A stretch of 45,306 nt of DNA from Candidatus Aminicenantes bacterium UBA647 (GCA_002299555.1 DBOL01000002.1:1-45306); one strand, 5' to 3'. Positions 26,321 through 33,972 are shown, counted from the first letter of the stretch. Translations and numbers: made by a program. The notes: generated from the sequence alone by a model not told the origin.

Positions 26321-27010
26321 ATGGATTACAGGATCGCAGTTGTAGAAGATGATGAGCTTATTTCAGGCATGATTGGATTGAATCTTGAAAAGTGCGGATG
26401 TGCTGTATTCAGTTTTGAAAATGCAGAAGAATTTCTCAGTGGCATACAAAAAAAAAATTACGATCTTTTAATACTTGATATTATGTTGCCCGGGATATCC
26501 GGTGTTGAGCTCTTGAAAAAGATCCGGTCTGAAAACATAAATTTCCCGGTATTGATGATGACAGCAAAGACCGATCTCCAGAATAAAATAAACAGCCTTA
26601 ATATAGGTGCTGATGATTATATTCAAAAACCATTCAGTATGGAAGAGTTGATAGCCCGGGTTGGTGCACTTGTGAGGAGAAGCAGAGGTGAAAGGATGAT
26701 TCCCTCCAGCTCCATAACGGTGATCAATGGATTCAGAATTAACCTGGATTCAAGAGAGTGCGAAAGTAATTCCGGTGACCTTGTTCTGTCAGAGAAGGAG
26801 ATACGCTTTCTGAAATTTCTTATAACAAATTCAGGCGAACATCAGAGGCGGGCTGACATTCTGGAGGAAGTTTGGGGGATGGATGTATCCCCAACACCCA
26901 GAACCGTAGATAATTTTATATTAAAGTTCAGAAAACTTTTCGAGAGTGACCCTGTCCACCCTGTACATTTTATCTCTGTCAGGAACAGGGGATATAAGTT
27001 CCAACCCTGA
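26321..27010 (+). CDS. OmpR/PhoB-family response regulator, last gene of the operon
   Basis: 229 residues: receiver with Asp53 (LLILDIMLPG), T in MMTAKTD, K in QKPFSM, and a winged helix (LSEKEIRFLKFLI, then RTVDNFILKFRKLF and VRNRGYKF). The gene begins 1 nt after the kinase stop. A direct repeat of the kind bound by this family lies just downstream, before the TonB-dependent receptor gene, which is therefore a candidate target. Confidence 0.92.
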   Translation: MDYRIAVVEDDELISGMIGLNLEKCGCAVFSFENAEEFLSGIQKKNYDLLILDIMLPGISGVELLKKIRSENINFPVLMMTAKTDLQNKINSLNIGADDYIQKPFSMEELIARVGALVRRSRGERMIPSSSITVINGFRINLDSRECESNSGDLVLSEKEIRFLKFLITNSGEHQRRADILEEVWGMDVSPTPRTVDNFILKFRKLFESDPVHPVHFISVRNRGYKFQP

Positions 27011-27030
27011 AGAATCCCTGATCCCGCTTT

Positions 27031-27048
27031 TTTGTCATGACTTTGTCA
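27031..27048 (+). promoter_or_regulatory. Direct repeat TTTGTCA x2, candidate OmpR-type operator
   Basis: TTTGTCA occurs at 27031-27037 and 27042-27048, an 11-bp step typical of OmpR/PhoB-family tandem sites. It overlaps the left arm of a 7-bp inverted repeat, CACAATT (27047-27053) and AATTGTG (27063-27069). It lies between the OmpR-type regulator gene and the receptor gene. No well-spaced promoter hexamers were found downstream. Confidence 0.55.
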
Positions 27049-27117
27049 CAATTTCTTGAAAGAATTGTGAAGGTCGTTAAAAATCAACATATTAATGACA
27101 CCAAGGAGAACTATTAA

Positions 27118-29367
27118 ATGAGAAAAATCAATCCGATCACGATCTTCACAATGACAATCCTGTTTCTGGTCTTTTCTTTTGCAGGTCTTCAAAACCCGCT
27201 TTACGGCGGTGGGATGAAGAAAGGAGAAGACACTACTGTAAAAAAGGAAAAAAAAGAAAAAAAAGAAAAAAAAAAGAAAAAGAAAGTTGAGGAAAAAGAG
27301 TTATTTTATAAAATAACAGTTACTGCAACCGGAACAAAGAAAGATACATTTTCCATCCCGACAGCGGTCAGTGTTGTTACTGATAAAGAGATAAAAGAGA
27401 AAGCTCCGAACAATATTGCAGATCTTCTTGTCCAGATGCCTGGTGTGGATGTTAATGGTGTCGGCTCTAATCAGAGCCGTCCTGTTATCAGAGGTATGCG
27501 GGGACAGAGGATCCTCCTTCTGGAAGATGGGATCAGAATGAACAATTCGCGTCGTCAGCAGGATTTTGGTGAGATACCTGCACTTGTTGATATTTCAGAA
27601 GTTGAAAGAGTTGAAGTAGTAAGAGGCCCTGCTTCTGTCCTTTACGGTTCTGATGCTATTGGTGGTGTCATAAATGTAATTACCCGACTTCCTGAATATG
27701 ATATTAACAGGAAATCAATAAACGGAAGCCTTGGATATAGATATAGTTCACATGATTCTCAGAATAAAGCGAATGCTAATTTTAACGGGAACATTGGCAG
27801 ATTCGGATTTATGATAAGTGGAAATTACAGGAAATCTGATGATTATCTGGCTCCAGCAGGATCATTCGGAGATATTACTCTTAATAATGATACGATGGTA
27901 TATGACACAGGAGTTAAAGATGGTGGACTTAATCTGCTTTTAAGATACAAGTTGAAGGATACGATAAACCTCTCTTTAAAATATGAATATTATCGGGCTA
28001 AGGATGCCGGATTCGGTTATGTTGATCCTGCTGATTATAATCCGGGAGATGCTGAGATCAAGATCAGATATCCCAATCAGGAAGTAGAAAAATATACATT
28101 TAAATATGAGAACAATAACATGGAGTTCGTTCTTGCAGATCATATGAGTTTTGTTGTTTATACAAGTGGAAATGAGAGGGAACTTGTAAATGATATATTT
28201 GTTCCATTCGGAATACCGGGAATGCCTGAGGTCGGGATCAGTATATTATCAGAGAACTATGCTGATATTAATACAAGCGGGTTAAGGCTTGAGATGAACA
28301 AAAAAATCGGAAGTCATCTTTTCACATATGGTACCGACTATTTCGCGGACACCACAAATAATAATGATAGCCTGACAACAATGGTAGTTGGCTTCGGCCC
28401 TCCACATCCGTCGGTAGACACAACGCCGACAGTCCCGAATGCTCAGTACAGAAGCGTGGGTGTGTTTGTTCAGGATGATATAACTCTTACAAACAAGGTT
28501 TCGTTGATCCTTGGTGTGAGGTATCAGAATGTTAATGCAAAAACAAAAGATACACCGGGGCTTGAAGGTGAATCTCTTTATGATAGTACTGATGATACTT
28601 TTGTTGGTGCCGCAAATTTAAGTTTTGGGATCACAGAAAACCTTAAATTAGTTGTTTCTGTCGGAAGAGGGTTCAGATCTCCCAACCTGATCGAAAGATT
28701 CTATAATGGAGCAACTCCCGAAGGTAGTGCTTTTCAATCAAGAAGTACTGATCTGCAAGCTGAAACCAGCCTTAACTTTGATCTCGGATTTAAATTCCGG
28801 TCAAGGATACATTTCCTGGAATTCACATATTTTAATAACAGAATTTATGATGGAATAAGAATATCACCAACCGGAGAGACTATTTTCGGACTTCCTGAAT
28901 ATCAGAATATAAATGTTGATAAGTTGAAAATGGAAGGATATGAGATCTCAGCAGGTGTTTATCTTGATTTTGGATTATCTTTAAATTTCAATTATACAAA
29001 TCTTAGTTCAGATAATCTGGGCGATCCGGAAACACCTTATGTTGATACTTATTCTTCAAAATTTAATTTTAGTTTAAGGTATGACAACCCCGGCGGACTA
29101 TTCTGGGCATCTTACGATCTCAGGATGAATGGTGAACAGAAGGAAGTTCAGCTTGGAGACAATCCGATCGGCGATACAATCCCCGGATTTACCGTACATA
29201 GTGCAAGTGCCGGTTTGAATCTCTTCAGGGATAGTAAAACTCCGATGCGCCTCGGTATTATTGCCGGCAATCTGACAAATACACTATATTCTGAATTTTC
29301 AAATGCAAGTTTTTTCAGGCCTGCACCAAAGAGATATGTGGTGCTGACATGGTCAATGGATTTTTAA
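27118..29367 (+). CDS. TonB-dependent outer-membrane receptor
   Basis: 749 residues: signal peptide (about 1-30), a Lys/Glu-rich tract (41-62), a TonB box ITVTAT (66-71), the plug domain (IADLLVQMPGVDVNG, RPVIRGMRGQRILLLEDGIR, VERVEVVRGPASVLYGSDAI) and a 22-strand-type barrel ending in Phe. Such receptors import siderophores, cobalamin, haem, metals or sugars using TonB energy; the substrate is not evident. AAGGAG lies 9 nt before the ATG. The Lys/Glu tract is coded by A-runs of 8, 8 and 10, an unusual spacer between the signal peptide and TonB box. Confidence 0.93.
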   Translation: MRKINPITIFTMTILFLVFSFAGLQNPLYGGGMKKGEDTTVKKEKKEKKEKKKKKKVEEKELFYKITVTATGTKKDTFSIPTAVSVVTDKEIKEKAPNNIADLLVQMPGVDVNGVGSNQSRPVIRGMRGQRILLLEDGIRMNNSRRQQDFGEIPALVDISEVERVEVVRGPASVLYGSDAIGGVINVITRLPEYDINRKSINGSLGYRYSSHDSQNKANANFNGNIGRFGFMISGNYRKSDDYLAPAGSFGDITLNNDTMVYDTGVKDGGLNLLLRYKLKDTINLSLKYEYYRAKDAGFGYVDPADYNPGDAEIKIRYPNQEVEKYTFKYENNNMEFVLADHMSFVVYTSGNERELVNDIFVPFGIPGMPEVGISILSENYADINTSGLRLEMNKKIGSHLFTYGTDYFADTTNNNDSLTTMVVGFGPPHPSVDTTPTVPNAQYRSVGVFVQDDITLTNKVSLILGVRYQNVNAKTKDTPGLEGESLYDSTDDTFVGAANLSFGITENLKLVVSVGRGFRSPNLIERFYNGATPEGSAFQSRSTDLQAETSLNFDLGFKFRSRIHFLEFTYFNNRIYDGIRISPTGETIFGLPEYQNINVDKLKMEGYEISAGVYLDFGLSLNFNYTNLSSDNLGDPETPYVDTYSSKFNFSLRYDNPGGLFWASYDLRMNGEQKEVQLGDNPIGDTIPGFTVHSASAGLNLFRDSKTPMRLGIIAGNLTNTLYSEFSNASFFRPAPKRYVVLTWSMDF

Positions 29368-29415
29368 TAAGGATTTAAGATAAATCTTCCTCTAATATTT
29401 ATTTAAACTGTAAAA

Positions 29416-29450
29416 GGGGAAGCGGTTGCCCTGCCGCTTCTCCTTTTTTT
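29416..29450. terminator. Rho-independent terminator after the TonB receptor (bidirectional)
   Basis: GGGGAAGCGG (29416-29425) pairs with CCGCTTCTCC (29434-29443) over 10 bp with one G-U, followed by seven T. The A-run before the stem gives a T-run on the other strand, so it also suits the convergent Fic gene. Confidence 0.9.
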
Positions 29451-29466
29451 ATTCTGAGTCAATCAA

Positions 29467-30069
29467 TCATATAGTAAATTCAGTAATGTATTTTTTATGA
29501 AAACTTATCATTTTTGAAAGATTATTTTGGTCCGCAGAGCTAAGAGCTTCTATATAAGCATCCCTGATATCATTAGACAGGATAATTTCGTTCTCAGGAA
29601 ATTTTAGAATCAAATCTGAGTGGCCTATCAGAAATAAATTTACAGCAAGCCTTGCCCACCTGCCGTTTCCATTATTAAAAGGATGAATATAAACAAGCCT
29701 ATGATGCGACCTGGCAGAGATTTCAATAATATCCATTGAATTTTCAATCCAGAAGTCCAGATCATCCAGAAATTTCTTGATCTCAATATCAATATTTAAA
29801 GAGAGTACTCCAATATTTTTTTCAGTACTCCTTTTTTGACCAGCCCATCTCCAGACTTTCCCAAACATTTCTTTATGAAGTTTGAAAAGGCTATCAACAG
29901 TAAAATTGAATTTCGTTTTTGATAGAAGGTATTTGTTGGATACTCTTGTAATATTTATAAACTCAGCATCATTTAACTCTGATCTGGTAGTGATATGTTT
30001 TGGGATTAATCCTTTGAAATCTTCGGGGCTTAAAGGAGTAGCTCCTGGAGGAAGTTTTGAGTTAATCAT
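29467..30069 (-). CDS. Fic-domain protein, mobile mystery protein B type
   Basis: 200 residues. The Fic active site is HPFNNGNGRWAR with His129, the catalytic base of AMP transfer. The N-terminal stretch PPGATPLSPEDFKGLIPKHI, followed by TTRSELN, is the hallmark of the mobile mystery protein B family, known from scattered occurrence with a partner HTH protein. Fic enzymes usually modify protein hydroxyls with AMP. The start overlaps the upstream HTH gene by 4 nt (ATGA), so the two form a toxin-antitoxin-like unit. Confidence 0.9.
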   Translation of the reverse strand: MINSKLPPGATPLSPEDFKGLIPKHITTRSELNDAEFINITRVSNKYLLSKTKFNFTVDSLFKLHKEMFGKVWRWAGQKRSTEKNIGVLSLNIDIEIKKFLDDLDFWIENSMDIIEISARSHHRLVYIHPFNNGNGRWARLAVNLFLIGHSDLILKFPENEIILSNDIRDAYIEALSSADQNNLSKMISFHKKYITEFTI

Positions 30070-30536
30070 TTTTTACGTTTCTGAGTCCACAGGATAGACC
30101 TACGCTTTTGAAGAATCTCATTCTTGAGATTTTCAACCTGACGTTTGCTCTCATTATTTGAAGGGGTTTGAATTTCCAGAGTAGAACTGACTTCGCTGAT
30201 GTTTATAAGTTCTTTTGCTTTCTTACTTGCAAGCTCATCAAGAAGGTCAAGAATATTGCGACGGGGGATAAGGGAAATTTTCAATTCAGTATTTAATGCT
30301 TTAGCAATTGTTTTTAGTGTAGATATTTTCGGCATAGCTTCACCATTTTCAATTTGCTGAATAGACCTTAGCGATCTGTTCACCATAATAGAAAGCTGTT
30401 CCTGTGTCATTCCCAGAGCTTCTCTCAGAACTTTTATCTGATCTCTAAAGTCCGGATAATTTTGCAACCAATCCGGTAAAGAGTCTATAGATTTAAACTT
30501 TTCAGCAATCTGTTCTGTAAAATAATATTTTCCCAT
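30066..30536 (-). CDS. XRE-type HTH regulator, mobile mystery protein A type
   Basis: 156 residues from ATG 30536. A helix-turn-helix of the XRE kind spans about 37-90 (IKVLREALGMTQEQLSIMV, SIQQIENGEAMPKISTL, TIAKALNTELKISLIP). A basic C-terminal tail follows. The layout matches mobile mystery protein A, the constant partner of the Fic protein encoded next. The longer reading from 30566 is rejected because its ATG lies in the -35 box of a well-formed promoter whose -10 ends 6 nt before 30536. Confidence 0.85.
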   Translation of the reverse strand: MGKYYFTEQIAEKFKSIDSLPDWLQNYPDFRDQIKVLREALGMTQEQLSIMVNRSLRSIQQIENGEAMPKISTLKTIAKALNTELKISLIPRRNILDLLDELASKKAKELINISEVSSTLEIQTPSNNESKRQVENLKNEILQKRRSILWTQKRKK

Positions 30537-30542
30537 ACACAC

Positions 30543-30571
30543 ACAATACGAAATAATATTACACATGTCAA
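30543..30571 (-). promoter_or_regulatory. Promoter of the XRE-Fic pair, leaderless
   Basis: On the minus strand TTGACA (30571-30566), a 17-bp spacer and TATTGT (30548-30543) end 6 nt before the ATG at 30536, so the mRNA should start at or next to the start codon. AATATTATTT occurs in the spacer and again just inside the gene, a possible autoregulatory site. Confidence 0.8.
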
Positions 30572-30890
30572 GATGAAAACACGAAAAAATATTACGTATA
30601 AAACCATATGATTAAGTGCATAATCTGATATTTGGTTGATCCAACACATATTGAAAGGGTAATTTTAACCTTGCCCCTGAAGGAGACTTGACGTAGTCCT
30701 TCTCCCCCTTTAGGGGGCAGGGGGCATATAATCATACAAATGCAAAATGGTCACTGAGCTTGTCGAAGTGATGGAAGTGAGGGAATAGAGATAGATGAGG
30801 ATTGTAAAGTTACGAAGTTACGCTACGTCCCCACTCTGGGCGAATGGGGCGAAGGTTCGTATAATGTAGAGTTGTATGAACTTATTTATT
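30572..30890. other. Non-coding, repeat-rich stretch flanking the mobile pair
   Basis: No ORF with coding character was found. The stretch holds CCCCC-N4-GGGGG at 30704-30717, the short imperfect palindrome CACTGAGCTTGTCGAAGTG at 30752-30770, and imperfect arms GAAGGA/TCCTTC near 30679-30702. The palindrome resembles short intergenic repeats known from many environmental bacterial genomes (from memory). It is more GC-rich than other gaps here and may be debris of the insertion that brought the Fic pair, or a repeat family of this genome. Confidence 0.55.
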
Positions 30891-31868
30891 TTAGTTTATA
30901 TCAGTTAACTTACTTTTTTCGCCAATGAGGATAAGAATATCATTCTCTAATATTTTCATTGATGGGGAAGGGTTGAAGTGCATTTTTTCTCCCCTCTTTA
31001 TTCCCACAACCATTGCTTCGGTTTTTTCACGTAATCCCGATTCTCTTATAAGCTTGTCTTTTAAGGAGGAGTTTTTTGATATTGTTATCTCTTCTACTGA
31101 AAGGGGGATGTCGCCTGTTTGTGTGACAAGATCGATAAGATTAACTACATTCGGTTTCAGAGTAGTGTTTATGATCCTGTTTGAAGCAAGAGTAACTGGA
31201 GAGATGACAATGTTTGCTCCTGCTTTGAAAAGTTTGCTCTCATTTGTCTTGTCCTGTCCTCTTGCAATTATATGAAGGTCAGGGTTAAGCTCCCTTGCAC
31301 TCATTATTGTAAAAACATTATCCGCATCACCTGAGAGCATTGAAATATATACTTTTGCATTCTTTATTCCTGCAATGATCAATGAATCTTCTATTGTGGC
31401 ATCAAGAAGGAGGATCTTATAACCGAGTTCTTCTCCGGCTGTGAATCTCTCTCTATTATTCTCTATAATAATAAATTCTTCTTTTTGTTCTCTGAATGCC
31501 TTTGCCACAGTTTCTCCCATTTTCCCGAATCCTGCTATAACAATATGATCCTTCAAATTTGAGATACTCTTCATTTTTCTTCTCCCGAGGATCTTTCTAA
31601 GTCTCCCCTCCACCGAATATTCGGCAATAAGGCCCACTGAATAGATAAATGTCCCAAGCCCGCTTAATATTACAAAGATCGTGAAAAGTTTCCCCAGGTT
31701 GGAGAGGGGGAATACTTCTGCAAAACCAACTGTACTTATTGTGATGAAGGTCATGTAAAATGCATCAAGGATGCTAACCTTCTCTATCAGGATGAATCCT
31801 GAAACATCGATTAAAATAATAGCTACAAGAATTATCAGTACTGCCCTTATTCTTGACTTGTCATTCAT
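30891..31868 (-). CDS. Two-helix K+ channel with cytoplasmic RCK domains
   Basis: 325 residues: helix 1 (about 8-28), pore loop with the filter TVGFAE (46-51), helix 2 (about 60-85), RCK_N Rossmann domain (IVIAGFGKMGETVAKAF, then IIIENN and LLLDAT) and RCK_C domain (from about 240). Such channels conduct potassium under ligand control (calcium, nucleotides). The canonical TVGYGD/E filter is changed at two positions, Y to F and G to A. Single gene, minus strand; its upstream gap is shared with the sigma-54 unit at 32127. Confidence 0.88.
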   Translation of the reverse strand: MNDKSRIRAVLIILVAIILIDVSGFILIEKVSILDAFYMTFITISTVGFAEVFPLSNLGKLFTIFVILSGLGTFIYSVGLIAEYSVEGRLRKILGRRKMKSISNLKDHIVIAGFGKMGETVAKAFREQKEEFIIIENNRERFTAGEELGYKILLLDATIEDSLIIAGIKNAKVYISMLSGDADNVFTIMSARELNPDLHIIARGQDKTNESKLFKAGANIVISPVTLASNRIINTTLKPNVVNLIDLVTQTGDIPLSVEEITISKNSSLKDKLIRESGLREKTEAMVVGIKRGEKMHFNPSPSMKILENDILILIGEKSKLTDIN

Positions 31869-31945
31869 ATTAAAATTTCCTGATTTAATTTTAGAACAAC
31901 AAGATATTCAGGTCAATAAAAAAAGTCTCTTTTCACTATGGTGAC

Positions 31946-31963
31946 TTCGCAATATTCTGCGAA
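31946..31963. promoter_or_regulatory. Candidate sigma-54 enhancer site (TTCGCA-N6-TGCGAA)
   Basis: A perfect 6-bp inverted repeat with 6-bp spacer, centred about 139 bp before the -12 element of the sigma-54 promoter at 32079. It shares CGCA-N6-TGCG with the site at 20281-20298 before the other sigma-54 promoter, which suggests one common activator. Confidence 0.7.
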
Positions 31964-32078
31964 ATTCGGCAAGGATTTACTTTTTTACAGATCAATAGTG
32001 TTGATGTATTAGGTCTGGGAAACCCCCGGAATGCAGTCGGGTAAAGGAGAATTATTTTTAAGGCATTATTTATAAAAG

Positions 32079-32095
32079 TTGGCAATCAATTTGCA
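32079..32095 (+). promoter_or_regulatory. Sigma-54 promoter of the small Ca-motif protein gene
   Basis: TTGGCAATCAATTTGCA matches the RpoN consensus almost fully, with GG and GC 10 bp apart and an intact TTGCA. The predicted start is near 32106, about 20 nt before the ATG, leaving room for the strong RBS. Confidence 0.87.
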
Positions 32096-32126
32096 TTGTA
32101 TTATTAGGAACTAAAGGAGGTCGGAA

Positions 32127-32531
32127 ATGACAAAGAAATTATTTTTATTATTACTATCAATAATGGTAATGGGTGTGCTTACATTGGCCGCAGCAAATGG
32201 TGTCGGTCCAGGAGATGGCACAGGTACATGTATTTTCATAGATGAGAACGGAGATGGAATTAATGACAATTTCAGGGATCATGATGGAGATGGAATTCCA
32301 AATAATGTTGACCCGGATTGGGTCAGGCCTGAAGATGGAACCGGTTATGGAACCGGGAAAGGGAAGATGAACAGAGTCAGAAATGCCAATAATATCAATG
32401 CTACTTCCTCATTCAACTCTTTTCAGTATTTGCATAATTTCGGTGGAAATTTCGGAACAGGGATCTGTGACGGAACCGGAACCGGAACCGGAGATGGCAA
32501 CGGTCAAAGAAAAAAAGGTGGAAGAGGTTAA
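32127..32531 (+). CDS. Small exported protein with Asp-rich Ca-binding-type repeats and basic tail
   Basis: 134 residues: signal peptide (1-23), Gly-rich start, two adjacent Asp repeats of thrombospondin-3 or EF-loop type (DENGDGINDN at 39-48, DHDGDGIPNN at 51-60), a Gly/Thr/Asp-rich end and a final QRKKGGRG. Two Cys (35 and 114) could form a disulfide. AAAGGAGG precedes the ATG by 6 nt, an unusually strong site. It is a single gene with its own sigma-54 promoter and terminator, as expected for an abundantly induced product. Calcium binding is inferred. Confidence 0.78.
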   Translation: MTKKLFLLLLSIMVMGVLTLAAANGVGPGDGTGTCIFIDENGDGINDNFRDHDGDGIPNNVDPDWVRPEDGTGYGTGKGKMNRVRNANNINATSSFNSFQYLHNFGGNFGTGICDGTGTGTGDGNGQRKKGGRG

Positions 32532-32557
32532 AAGACTTCTATAATATTTATTTGAAG

Positions 32558-32588
32558 GGGGGATGAATTTTCATCCCCCTTTTTTTTT
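32558..32588 (+). terminator. Rho-independent terminator of the small Ca-motif gene
   Basis: GGGGGATGA (32558-32566) and TCATCCCCC (32571-32579) form a perfect 9-bp stem with a 4-nt loop, followed by nine T. Confidence 0.93.
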
Positions 32589-33972
32589 ATTCTGCTTTAG
32601 TTTTAAATCCTTTTTTCATCCATTTCTTAGCCATAAACAATGCCACGGGAGTCGAAATGGCAATAAATCCATAAACAAGCCACATCAATTCAGTATTTAA
32701 TTCCGGTTGCGGTGTATCTGCCGGGCAATATTTCATCAGGAACCATCCGGAATACAGGCTTGTTAATACTTTGGTCAGGAACCATGGAAATTGACCTATC
32801 CCCATATAGATACCTGTCATATTTTTTGGCGCAATCTCTGCAACCCATTGAAGGAACCTTGGCTGCCACATAGCTTCACCTATTGTCATTATGAGCAGAT
32901 AACCCATCAAAGTATAAAAGTTAGGGCCGAGAGCAAGTATGAAGGTTGGTGCCGCCATAACAAAGGTTCCGATTATCATCATATTGTAAGTATCTTTCTT
33001 TATGGTAAGGGCTGTTACTATCGGAGTGAGTATGAAAATTAGTATTGGATTAAGATTGACAAAGAACTCAAAATTATTAGCTACAAATCCTCCAAATGCC
33101 CTGCTCGTATATAGAGGAAGTGTAAGCCAGTTATGAGCAAATAGTGTTTGTACGGGAATAAGAATGAAAATGAAGAACAGGAACCGCCTGTCTCTCAATG
33201 GGAAATTTTTCAGGTAATATTTCATTTTTTCCCCTGCAGACATGTCTTTCATCTCATCCTTTTCGTCTTCAATTTTGCCTTTTGTTTCGAGAGACACGTT
33301 CTCCAGTGCTTTTTTTACAGCCTTTTTAGATATGATGAACCATACTATGGTTATCCCTATTACAGTTAAGGCAACATATACCCAGAATACACCTGTGATA
33401 CCGAAGCCACGCCTTACAGGGGGAGAGATTAGTCCGGGAAGAAATCCTCCAAGATTCATCAGGGCATAAAGCATTGCATAACCCATTGCCGCAGTTTTCG
33501 GGGTTGTAAGTTTTTTCACTGCTGCATATGCTGCGGGTTGATAGATACCGTAACCTATTATAATTCCTACCAGGCCCCCCATTGCGATCCAGTGTGATGA
33601 ATTCCACAAACCCGGTTCACCCAGAGTAGGAGACAATGTCAGAAGTATCCTCCCTCCGAGCATAAAGAACATTGCACTTAACAATGCTTTTCGGATACCG
33701 ATCCAGTCAACAGTTGCTCCAAGTATAAGCATGGCAAGAGTTATACCTCCGGTGAGGAAACCGATCATAGGGCCTGCCTGAACATCTGATAATTGGATGT
33801 ATTCGTTGAAGAAAATTGCCAATAGTCCGACAACGCCGAAATATGTTATTCCCTCAAAAACATACATAAGGTTAACTCCGAAAAGTGCTCTTGAAGTATG
33901 GGCAAGATCGATAAATGGTTGGGAAATTTCCTTTAATACTGATTTGAAAATGCTTTTGTTTTCGTCAGACAT
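32587..33972 (-). CDS. Major-facilitator transporter, probable POT/PTR (peptide) family
   Basis: 461 residues with about 12 membrane helices. The N-terminal helix has YVFEGITYFGVVGLLAIFF, reminiscent of the E-x-x-E/F-Y-G motif of proton-dependent peptide transporters, but the full ExxERFxYY signature is absent. A charged cytoplasmic loop (about 220-255) separates the halves. ATG 33972 lies 5 nt after AGAGG; the GTG at 33978 overlaps that RBS. Substrate is uncertain: oligopeptide is likeliest, other MFS solutes are possible. Confidence 0.78.
   Translation of the reverse strand: MSDENKSIFKSVLKEISQPFIDLAHTSRALFGVNLMYVFEGITYFGVVGLLAIFFNEYIQLSDVQAGPMIGFLTGGITLAMLILGATVDWIGIRKALLSAMFFMLGGRILLTLSPTLGEPGLWNSSHWIAMGGLVGIIIGYGIYQPAAYAAVKKLTTPKTAAMGYAMLYALMNLGGFLPGLISPPVRRGFGITGVFWVYVALTVIGITIVWFIISKKAVKKALENVSLETKGKIEDEKDEMKDMSAGEKMKYYLKNFPLRDRRFLFFIFILIPVQTLFAHNWLTLPLYTSRAFGGFVANNFEFFVNLNPILIFILTPIVTALTIKKDTYNMMIIGTFVMAAPTFILALGPNFYTLMGYLLIMTIGEAMWQPRFLQWVAEIAPKNMTGIYMGIGQFPWFLTKVLTSLYSGWFLMKYCPADTPQPELNTELMWLVYGFIAISTPVALFMAKKWMKKGFKTKAE

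Noticed and set aside
30536..30566. Longer start for the XRE regulator at ATG 30566
   Set aside because: The extra ten codons overlap a TTGACA/TATTGT promoter whose transcription start would be at 30536.
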